This document shows positions 1 through 5,068 of a DNA stretch of 6,814 nt, one piece after another. The DNA lies in NCBI GenBank assembly GCA_029935255.1, contig JAOZKS010000123.1:1-6814 (forward strand), written 5' to 3'. The translations under genes were made by a program, and so were the position numbers. Origin of the DNA: Pontiella sp. GTDB lineage: Bacteria > Verrucomicrobiota > Kiritimatiellia > Kiritimatiellales > Pontiellaceae. A model generated the notes under the pieces. The model searched no databases, was not told where the DNA came from, and worked only from the letters and a program-made list of their open reading frames with translations. The stretch's first letter is position 1. The number at the start of each line of letters is the position of its first letter.

Positions 1-172
1 TGTTTTTACGCATCTCACAGCATTCTTTTCCTGCCAAAAATTCACACCGTTGGAGCGAGAAGTTGATCAGTGGCAAAAAGTGAGAAACAACAATGCATCT
101 CCGATGAACTGGCGGTTCAAAACCAGTGATGCCCGCATTAAACTCAAAAAACTATACCCGACAGTAAATTAA
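1..172 (+). pseudogene. IS630-family transposase, C-terminal end only (cut by window edge, possibly frameshifted)
   Basis: The frame beginning at base 2 stays open to a TAA at 170-172. Its last ~35 residues read LERELDQWQKVRNN, then a short stretch, then MNWRFKTSDARIKLKKLYP. This is the typical tail of IS630-family (DDE_3, Tc1/mariner-like) transposases: an (E)L..W...RN segment, then a W.F...DAR.KL..LYP ending. The DDE catalytic residues would lie upstream, outside the window. The first ~17 residues in this frame do not look like the family. The neighbouring frame gives KIHT just before base 49, which would join smoothly to LERE, so a one-base frameshift near base 49 is possible. The reading is based on pattern recognition, and an intact copy cannot be excluded because the 5' part is missing. 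Confidence 0.62.
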
Positions 173-216
173 TGACTGTGTACTAGGATGATTATTACAT
201 TTTTCATATCAGTAGC

Positions 217-290
217 ATCACGGTAAAGCCGCCCATTTCTGGGCGCCCCCCGTACAGATCCCTGCGTGCGATTTTCCCGCACAGGGCTCC
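217..290 (-). ncRNA. Group II intron 3' remnant: domains V and VI with predicted 3' splice end
   Basis: Read on the minus strand, 289-257 folds as a group II domain V. The 5' arm starts GAGCCC, with AGC at the expected catalytic-triad place. An upper stem GTGCG/CGCAC is capped by a GAAAA loop. A two-base bulge (GC) lies on the 3' arm, and the lower stem is CCCT/AGGG. After a linker, 252-221 folds as a domain VI: GCGCCC/GGGCGG-type helix, G-U pairs 249-247 with 225-227, then CGG/CCG, leaving A224 bulged as a branch-point candidate. Seven bases after it the intron would end in ...GAT at 217, matching the usual AY ending. No domains I-III and no reverse transcriptase gene fit in the ~90 bases between this and brnA, so this is a 3' fragment. 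Confidence 0.68.
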
Positions 291-311
291 TCGTTTTAAA
301 CTTTCGCTAAT

Positions 312-327
312 TCCGTATCAGTACGGA
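312..327. repeat. Short perfect hairpin between brnA and the intron remnant
   Basis: TCCGTA at 312-317 and TACGGA at 322-327 form a perfect 6-bp stem with a TCAG loop. No T-run follows on either strand, so it is not a convincing intrinsic terminator. It could be a leftover of intron domain IV, or it could matter for ending brnTA transcription. Little more can be said. Confidence 0.3.
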
Positions 328-381
328 TCGATTAACCTGCATACCGTTTCCTGCCTGACGTTTCCAGTAGCACTTCTTGAA

Positions 382-648
382 TTAATGCTGATGTGCTTCA
401 GCATAAGAACGAAGGACGGCATTGATCTTGGTTTGATATCCTTTGCCCTCGTGCTTGAACCAATCCAGCACATCAGAATCAAGCCGAAGCGATACGGCTT
501 TTTTCCGTTTCGGCATGCGAACCTGTGCTTTCGAGAAGAAGGATTTATTCAATTCAGGGACATCGGAAAAATCGATCTCCTGATCTGGCTTCTTCCTCAA
601 TTGGCTCCAATCAGTGCGTGATTCTTTTATTGTATTCTTTGCTTTCAT
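382..648 (-). CDS. brnA: BrnA-family antitoxin
   Basis: This 88-residue protein has the two-part BrnA layout. The N-terminal half contains DW (13-14) and the acidic motif around EIDFSDVPEL (24-33), which in this family contacts the BrnT toxin. The C-terminal half (about 46-85) is a ribbon-helix-helix-type DNA-binding segment, with AVSLRLDSDVLDWFK then GYQTKINAVLRSY. The known role of BrnA is to bind and neutralise BrnT and, as a complex, repress its own promoter. The ATG at 648 was chosen because MKAKNTIKES...DW is the family's usual N-terminus. A longer in-frame start exists upstream but would only add residues encoded inside brnT. The gene overlaps the end of brnT by 38 nt and has no clear ribosome binding site of its own, suggesting translational coupling. 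Confidence 0.88.
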   Translation of the reverse strand: MKAKNTIKESRTDWSQLRKKPDQEIDFSDVPELNKSFFSKAQVRMPKRKKAVSLRLDSDVLDWFKHEGKGYQTKINAVLRSYAEAHQH

Positions 649-892
649 AACGCGTTGCTTTTCTGGCTGAAATGATACGGATGGTCTCCTCATCTTCCCA
701 CTCGAGAAAAACAGTGACAGCCACAATATGTTTTAACAAACCGATACCGATCCATCGGTCTTCACCATAATTTTTCCGTGTGTCGAGCTGAGTGAGCATA
801 GGGTGCTCAAACATCTCGACGACATCCATGAAGTCAACTCCGTGTTTTTGGATGTTTTCATCATTTTTCTTATCATCCCAATCAAACTTCAT
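611..892 (-). CDS. brnT: BrnT-family toxin (RelE-like ribonuclease fold)
   Basis: This is a 93-residue, full-length member of the BrnT family (formerly DUF497). Visible signatures are F.WD at 3-6, N13 followed by KHGV at 16-19 and F21, the YGEDRW block at 42-47, and the C-terminal IRIISARKAT at 71-80. The ISARKA strand is the family hallmark and carries basic residues implicated in activity. Family knowledge: BrnT is a ribonuclease toxin that inhibits translation and is encoded upstream of its antitoxin, the reverse of the commonest toxin-antitoxin order. That order is seen here. No good Shine-Dalgarno sequence precedes the ATG at 892, so expression is probably low. Base composition is more AT-rich than the metabolic genes to the right, which fits horizontal acquisition. 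No truncation or frameshift is visible. Confidence 0.9.
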   Translation of the reverse strand: MKFDWDDKKNDENIQKHGVDFMDVVEMFEHPMLTQLDTRKNYGEDRWIGIGLLKHIVAVTVFLEWEDEETIRIISARKATRYESKEYNKRITH

Positions 893-898
893 GGCTGT

Positions 899-927
899 AA
901 TGTATGTACGTTTTGTAGATACGTCAA
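899..927 (-). promoter_or_regulatory. Candidate brnTA promoter with overlapping direct repeats (possible BrnA operator)
   Basis: On the minus strand TTGACG (927-922) and TACATT (904-899) are separated by 17 bases, a reasonable sigma-70-like -35/-10 pair just upstream of the brnT ATG. Within it ACGTATCTACA (924-914) and ACGTACATACA (911-901) are direct repeats matching at 9 of 11 positions with a 13-base period. Direct repeats overlapping the promoter would suit autoregulation by a ribbon-helix-helix antitoxin, as known for the family. The operator role is inference. Confidence 0.42.
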
Positions 928-964
928 TATTTATTCATCGTGAACGTTAAGCGTGACCCTGAGT

Positions 965-992
965 GCCCTGTGCTTTGACCGAATCACCGGGC
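965..992. repeat. Imperfect hairpin beside the transposase remnant
   Basis: GCCCTGTG (965-972) pairs with CACCGGGC (985-992) with one mismatch around a 12-base loop. It lies just outside the GGGGTC end at 999-1004. RAYT and IS200-type elements carry hairpins near their ends, so this may be a structural end of the degenerate element. It lacks the T-run needed for an intrinsic terminator on either strand. Confidence 0.35.
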
Positions 993-998
993 GAAAAA

Positions 999-1131
999 GG
1001 GGTCCTATAAATTAATGGTGTACCGCATCTTCGTATTCGATCCGTGCTTTTCTTGGCATGTAGGGAGGCTACGTCAGAAGGGCGGCAGGGCAAGAAAAGA
1101 TCACTTGCACTGACTCTGGTACTCTGACCCC
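999..1131 (-). mobile_element. MITE-like remnant of a RAYT/IS200-type element, bounded by GGGGTC/GACCCC
   Basis: On the plus strand GGGGTC (999-1004) and GACCCC (1126-1131) form a 6-bp inverted pair around 133 bases. Inside, on the minus strand, is the start of a transposase gene whose body is missing (see 1012-1059), with upstream leader sequence retained. This arrangement (both ends kept, coding middle deleted) is what an internally deleted, non-autonomous derivative looks like. The true ends may lie further out, for example at the hairpin 965-992 or the pyrimidine run 1128-1148. The element type is inferred from the transposase N-terminus. Confidence 0.5.
1012..1059 (-). pseudogene. Truncated RAYT (REP-associated tyrosine / IS200-like) transposase, first 15 codons only
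   Basis: From the ATG at 1059 the minus strand encodes MPRKARIEYEDAVHH and then stops at TAA (1012-1014). MPRKARIEYEGAVYHV is, from memory, a very typical beginning of Y1-type RAYT transposases, where it is followed by the HUH metal-binding motif and a catalytic tyrosine much further on. All of that is absent. The sequence jumps straight from the CAT codon of the expected (Y/H)H motif to TAATTTATAGGACCCC, which looks like the 3' flank of such an element. The peptide itself is unlikely to have a function. The match over 15 residues is striking, but it is short. Confidence 0.6.
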
Positions 1132-1148
1132 TCCCCCTCCCCCTTTCC
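1128..1148. repeat. Pyrimidine/purine tract of C runs (G runs on the minus strand)
   Basis: The plus strand carries three runs of four or five C separated by single T, then TTTCC. The minus strand therefore reads GG-AAA-GGGGG-A-GGGGG-A-GGGG, starting 11 bases after the channel gene's stop codon. Three long G runs plus a GG could form an incomplete or two-layer G-quadruplex in the mRNA's 3' end. It overlaps the presumed right end of the element at 999-1131 and may simply belong to it. Confidence 0.5.
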
Positions 1149-1158
1149 GAGCCAAACC

Positions 1159-1965
1159 TTACAGCGACGCGCCGCACTGCTTGCAATAGATGGCGTCGGC
1201 ATCGTGCTGGGTATGTCCGCAGGCGGAGCACGTGCGGGCGGTTTTCTGGTGGGCGATGGATAGGCCTATCTCGGCGGTGATGATGCCGGTCGGCACGGCG
1301 ATGATGCTGTAGCCAATGATCATGATCATGGCGGCGAGCGCCTGCCCGACCGGAGTCTGCGGCGAGATGTCGCCATAGCCAACGGTGGTGAGGGTAACGA
1401 TCGCCCAATAGACCGATCTGGGAATGCTTGTGAAGCCGTTTGCTTCGCCTTCGATGACATACATCAACGATCCCAGAATCACTACAATACTCAGAACGGC
1501 TACGACGAAGATACCGATCTTACGTCGGCTTGCAGTCAGTGCATTCATGAGCAAATCCGCTTCGCCGACATATTGCGCCATCTTGAGCACCCGGAAAATA
1601 CGTAGCATTCGCAGCACCTTGATCACATCGAAGAACCGTGTGCTTGGAATAAAAAGACTGAGATAGAACGGGAGTACGGCAAGCAGGTCGACCACCCCGA
1701 AAAAGCTGCGGGCATAGCGGGCACGCTGCGGAGAACAATACAAACGAAGCCCGTATTCAATGGTAAAAAGCAGGGTGAATGCCATGTTCAAGGTAAACAA
1801 TAAAGTGCCGTGGGAATCCTGGATTGAATGGACACTTGAAAGCATCGTTAAAAGCACGCTCGCCAGAATGGCGACAAACAGAAGCACATCGAACAGTTTT
1901 CCGCTGGGTGTATCGGCTTCAAAAATAATGGTGTAAAGTCGTTCTTTCAAGTTGGGTTCATTCAT
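1159..1965 (-). CDS. Voltage-gated-type potassium channel with C-terminal zinc ribbon
   Basis: This is a 268-residue inner-membrane protein with the six-helix plan of prokaryotic Kv channels. S1 is about 25-43, S2 about 54-76, S3 about 88-105 and S5 about 148-172. S4 is about 112-130, with spaced basic residues in VIKVLRMLRIFRVLK as a voltage sensor. The pore has the selectivity filter TTVGYGD at 193-199, and S6 is about 205-232. Selectivity for K+ follows from TVGYGD. After S6 there is no RCK or cyclic-nucleotide domain. Instead a short tail carries CSAC (246-249) and CKQC (261-264), a four-cysteine zinc ribbon of unknown role. The start ATG at 1965 overlaps the previous gene's stop as ATGAATGA (8 nt) and has a weak GGGGTG at 1974-1979, eight bases away. 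It is thus the last gene of the mevalonate run, an unexpected companion. What gates it cannot be read from the sequence. Confidence 0.9.
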   Translation of the reverse strand: MNEPNLKERLYTIIFEADTPSGKLFDVLLFVAILASVLLTMLSSVHSIQDSHGTLLFTLNMAFTLLFTIEYGLRLYCSPQRARYARSFFGVVDLLAVLPFYLSLFIPSTRFFDVIKVLRMLRIFRVLKMAQYVGEADLLMNALTASRRKIGIFVVAVLSIVVILGSLMYVIEGEANGFTSIPRSVYWAIVTLTTVGYGDISPQTPVGQALAAMIMIIGYSIIAVPTGIITAEIGLSIAHQKTARTCSACGHTQHDADAIYCKQCGASL

Positions 1966-2884
1966 GGCATCTGCACCCCGTTGGTGTTATCTCCAGAGGA
2001 TAGACCGAATAGTCTAAATCTGGCAACTCTGCGTGGCCGATTCCAACGGCGCAGTCGCCCAGGCCCGAACCGGATATTTTCGCACCAAGGATTTCAGGGT
2101 TGCCTTGAAGCCGCGCAACTATTTCATCCAACTCCGGGGAGCTCACACCCATCTCTTTCATCAGCAGTTGATTCCGGTTTAAGAGGTGTCCAAAAGCTGG
2201 AATGTCGTGGTTTTCAAGTGCGGACACCGCATTCATCACGCAGGTGTCGATTTCGGCATAGATACGATTATATTTCTCCGGGTCAGCGGCACGAAGCTGC
2301 TCGACCTTTAGAATGACCTCAGGTGTCGGGGTCTTGTAGCCACAGTAGACGGCGGTCAAGGGAACTGAAACTTCCACGGGTTGGAACGCCGGTGCAGTCG
2401 TGTAGCCTACAACCCCACCGAATACACTGGCCGCCAAGTCAGCCCCCGATCCACTGCCCTGAACGGTATGCACCGTTTCAAGGGATTGGGAAAATAGTTC
2501 CTCTTGTGCGGGATCAACTCCGTTGATCCAATGCATTAGTGCGGCATGTGTTGCCACCGTTACTGCGGCTGAAGAACCAAATCCGATGTCGGCGGAGAAT
2601 TCGGAATCAATTTCCAAAGTGAAGCCTGCCGGGATTTGATCATGATGCTGCGTGATGGCTTGAAGGACAAACCGGAAGGAGGAGTGCTTGATTAGATCGG
2701 CCAAGGGGCTTTGGTAGTTTCCGAGTGCCGAATTGATTTTCACCCATCGCTCGGAGGTTGGGGAAAGCTGCACGGTGATACGTCGATTAATGGCGCAAAC
2801 CAGCGCGTGGTGGCCATGGAGAACGGCGTGCTCGCCCAGCAGCATGAGGCTTCCGGGAGCGGAGGTGGTAATGGAAACGGCCAT
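1958..2884 (-). CDS. Second GHMP kinase of the mevalonate cluster, probable phosphomevalonate kinase
   Basis: This 308-residue cytoplasmic GHMP-superfamily kinase is most like mevalonate kinases overall. Motif 1 is APGSLMLLGEHAVLHG at 9-24. The ATP phosphate-binding loop is DIGFGSSAA at 99-107. D149, in GSGSGADLAASVFGG (143-157), is the probable catalytic aspartate. Motif 3 is GAKISGSGLGD at 267-277. It lacks the YWGK motif of diphosphomevalonate decarboxylases. Since the gene before it is already a mevalonate kinase, the likely job is phosphorylating mevalonate 5-phosphate. This rests on context, and mevalonate kinase activity remains possible. The lysine normally following APG, which in mevalonate kinases contacts the substrate, is serine (S12), pointing to a different substrate pocket. 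The ATG at 2884 lies 3 nt after the previous stop, without a clear ribosome binding site, so translation is probably coupled. Confidence 0.72.
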   Translation of the reverse strand: MAVSITTSAPGSLMLLGEHAVLHGHHALVCAINRRITVQLSPTSERWVKINSALGNYQSPLADLIKHSSFRFVLQAITQHHDQIPAGFTLEIDSEFSADIGFGSSAAVTVATHAALMHWINGVDPAQEELFSQSLETVHTVQGSGSGADLAASVFGGVVGYTTAPAFQPVEVSVPLTAVYCGYKTPTPEVILKVEQLRAADPEKYNRIYAEIDTCVMNAVSALENHDIPAFGHLLNRNQLLMKEMGVSSPELDEIVARLQGNPEILGAKISGSGLGDCAVGIGHAELPDLDYSVYPLEITPTGCRCHE

Positions 2885-2887
2885 GGG

Positions 2888-3892
2888 TTAAACGATGCGG
2901 GTGCCGAGGGGATCGCCGCGGACGGGCGACACGCTATAGCCATACTTTGCGCAGAGTTCGGTGGGTGGTCCATCTGAAAAAACGAGAACCACGCCGCCTT
3001 TGTCGCCGATCACAGAGCCGGCTCCGCAAATCTTGGCGGAGCCTCCCCACCCTTCGATCTCGGCAATAAACCGTTGTACGGGTTTCGGCACAACACCGAT
3101 GGCGGCCAGCAGGCGATTGTTTTCACGCACGAGCCAACAAATCTTTTGCCCGTCGTTGGCGCGGATGGCATCCTCGAAACAGGAGGTGACGGCTTCGAAC
3201 TCGCTCCAGATTTGGCTATTCTTAAAGTTTCGCTCCACTTCCATGACGCTTTCGCCGGTGGTGGCTTCGGGGATGCCGGTCTGAACCATGAACATTTTCA
3301 TGCGCGGCAACGACATGGGCGTTGCAACCCCATCCCTGAACCTGGCGCATCCGCCGTGAAGCGAGATGTAGGAATCGACCCCGCTGGGCTTTCCATGCTG
3401 AAGTTTTTCGGCATCGAGGCTGTATTCGTAGTACCAGTCGGGTTTGAAGTCGACGCGCATGTAGTGGCCGATGGCTCGGATTTCGCTCAATACCGTCGCG
3501 GCGGAAGAGCCCATGCCGCAACCGACCGGAATGGTGGATCGAAGTTTGAGGCAGATGCCGGAATCGATGTGCCGATGCAAACCATCGAGCGTATGGATGA
3601 AAGCGAAGCGGAAGAGATCGGCCGGCATGGCGAGGACATCGCGAATGCCGATTTCACCCTCTAGGAATTCACGGTATTTCCGATCCACCCGCCGCTTGAA
3701 GTCGCGTAAGGCCATGATGGTATGCGATCCACCCGCCGCGCCGCCGGGGAGGTCAAAAGTGATTTTATTTCCGGCCTGTGGAGTGAGCTCGAAAACGGCA
3801 CTGCGATCGATCGCCATAGCAACGGCGGGTTTGCCATACACCACGGCATGCTCGCCGCTAAGAATCAGTTTTCCTGGAGCTACTGCTTTCAT
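2888..3892 (-). CDS. mvaK1: Mevalonate kinase (GHMP family)
   Basis: This 334-residue cytoplasmic enzyme is expected to convert mevalonate and ATP to mevalonate 5-phosphate. Motif 1 is APGKLILSGEHAVVYGKPAV at 5-24, with the substrate-contacting K8 and the E14-H15 pair. The glycine-rich ATP loop is IPVGCGMGSSAA at 121-132, and E137 is a probable metal ligand. GKPSGVDSYIS at 167-177 places D173 as the catalytic base. Motif 3 begins KICGAG at 287-292, as in mevalonate kinases (K.TGAGGGG), but continues SVIGDKGG instead of a plain glycine run. Length is close to the usual ~310-390 residues. The ATG at 3892 starts 3 nt after the HMG-CoA synthase stop and the gene ends 3 nt before the next kinase, consistent with one transcript. 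No strong ribosome binding site is visible. Feedback by isoprenoid diphosphates is known in the family but not readable here. Confidence 0.85.
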   Translation of the reverse strand: MKAVAPGKLILSGEHAVVYGKPAVAMAIDRSAVFELTPQAGNKITFDLPGGAAGGSHTIMALRDFKRRVDRKYREFLEGEIGIRDVLAMPADLFRFAFIHTLDGLHRHIDSGICLKLRSTIPVGCGMGSSAATVLSEIRAIGHYMRVDFKPDWYYEYSLDAEKLQHGKPSGVDSYISLHGGCARFRDGVATPMSLPRMKMFMVQTGIPEATTGESVMEVERNFKNSQIWSEFEAVTSCFEDAIRANDGQKICWLVRENNRLLAAIGVVPKPVQRFIAEIEGWGGSAKICGAGSVIGDKGGVVLVFSDGPPTELCAKYGYSVSPVRGDPLGTRIV

Positions 3893-3895
3893 AAG

Positions 3896-5068
3896 CTAAT
3901 CTACCAACGATTCATACTCGCGCTTGTGCTGACTGATGCCTGAGAACCGGAAAGGCCCTGTCTTGTATTGCGGAAACACATACTCTCCACCATCGACCGG
4001 CACGCCATAGTTGAAGATATCTTCGTACTGTTGATACGTCAGTTCGGTACGATTCTCCAGTAAATTCCGGTGTTGATCCGCATAGAGAACCTCTCGATAT
4101 CCGGGCTGCACCACCCCGCTGAAAAACTCTCCGACACATCCGGAACCGTAGCTATACAGCCCGATGCGCTTGTTGGTCAGATCCTCCCCGTCGGTGTCCA
4201 GCAACGAAGCAAGCCCGACATACATCGAACCCGCATAGCAGTTCCCTGTGATTCGGCTGTAGCGCAAGGATCCTTCCAGCAGTCCTGCTATTTCCGCTTT
4301 TTCAATTGGAGACTTTAGTTTTCGGGACAGTTTTTGATGCGCCTTCTCAGCCATCTTGGTGAAGGGGATGTGGTAACAAAAGCGGTCGAAGTCGGTCAGC
4401 GTGCGGTCGGTCAGCTCGGCATACTGCTTCCAGGATTCGAGCAGTGCGTGGATGTAGACCATGGTGGAATATTTACCGTCGACGAGCGCTTCCGAGCGAT
4501 AGTTCGGTCGCCAGAAATCCATGACATCTTCCGTGTAGTAACCGCTCTCGGGCTCGATGGCCACCAAGCGCGGGTTGGCGGAAACCAGCATGGCCACCGC
4601 ACCGCAACCCTGCGTGGCTTCCCCGGGGCTTCCCAATTCGTAGCGGGCGATATCGGATGAGATCACCAAAGCCTTCTTGCCTGGATTACGGGCAACAAAC
4701 CCAATGGCCAACTGGAGAGCGGCCGTGCCGCTGTAGCAGGCTTGCTTCAGTTCCACCGTGCGGCAGCGCGGCGACATTTCCAGCAGACCATGAACATAGA
4801 TTCCGGCGGCTTTGGATTGGTCGATCCCGCTTTCCGTGGCAAAGAGCAACAGCTCCACGCCATCGAGCTCGCCATCCCGCATCAATGGATAGGCCGCGCT
4901 GGCCGCGAGCGTTACCACATCTTCATCGGGCGGTGGAATGCCCATTTTTTCCTGGCCGATTCCGATATAATATTTATCGGGATCAACCGAACGCGCTTCC
5001 GCGAGAGTCTTAAGATCCACGTAGTAGTTCGAGGTGTAGAAGCTAAGCCGATCAATTCCAATATTCAT
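3896..5068 (-). CDS. mvaS: Hydroxymethylglutaryl-CoA synthase
   Basis: This 390-residue cytoplasmic thiolase-superfamily enzyme condenses acetyl-CoA with acetoacetyl-CoA to HMG-CoA, the committed entry to the mevalonate pathway. The catalytic set is intact and falls at the same numbers as in the well-studied Staphylococcus enzyme: E79 in FATESGIDQSKA, C111 in LKQACYSGTAALQ and H233 in CYHIPFTKMAEKAH. Further family landmarks are the ITGNCYAGSMYVGLASLL segment in the C-terminal half and GLYSYGSGCVGEFFSG near residue 320. Length matches the bacterial family (about 385-390). The ATG at 5068 lies inside the 3' end of idi2 (17-nt overlap) and is preceded by GAAGGA ten bases upstream, which supports this start. 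Nothing looks broken, and the assignment over a beta-ketoacyl-ACP synthase III is secure because of the E/C/H set. Confidence 0.95.
   Translation of the reverse strand: MNIGIDRLSFYTSNYYVDLKTLAEARSVDPDKYYIGIGQEKMGIPPPDEDVVTLAASAAYPLMRDGELDGVELLLFATESGIDQSKAAGIYVHGLLEMSPRCRTVELKQACYSGTAALQLAIGFVARNPGKKALVISSDIARYELGSPGEATQGCGAVAMLVSANPRLVAIEPESGYYTEDVMDFWRPNYRSEALVDGKYSTMVYIHALLESWKQYAELTDRTLTDFDRFCYHIPFTKMAEKAHQKLSRKLKSPIEKAEIAGLLEGSLRYSRITGNCYAGSMYVGLASLLDTDGEDLTNKRIGLYSYGSGCVGEFFSGVVQPGYREVLYADQHRNLLENRTELTYQQYEDIFNYGVPVDGGEYVFPQYKTGPFRFSGISQHKREYESLVD

Noticed and set aside
217..290. Intrinsic terminator of the IS630 or brnTA transcripts
   Set aside because: The hairpins are strong but no T-run follows on either strand. 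The bulge, loop and spacing fit intron domains V and VI far better.
190..381. Integron attC site or gene cassette around brnTA (suggested by a group II intron beside a toxin-antitoxin pair)
   Set aside because: I could not find the core-site consensus or the paired inner sites of an attC, and there is no integrase in view.
649..726. Longer N-terminus for BrnA starting at 726
   Set aside because: The extra 26 residues are encoded entirely inside brnT and do not resemble BrnA. The family's usual N-terminus starts at the ATG at 648.
947..1408. 153-codon minus-strand frame overlapping the end of the channel gene
   Set aside because: It is out of frame with the channel, its H/R-rich translation is a shadow of the channel's pore region, and it runs through the transposase remnant without resembling anything.
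3074..3664. 196-codon open frame on the plus strand opposite the mevalonate kinase gene
   Set aside because: It lies wholly antisense to a well-supported kinase whose motifs are intact. The translation has no recognisable motif, and the openness is explained by the codon bias of the real gene.
1958..3892. One of the two kinases being diphosphomevalonate decarboxylase
   Set aside because: Neither protein has the YWGK motif near the N-terminus or the decarboxylase-type C-terminal motif. Both begin with the GEHAV motif of mevalonate kinases.
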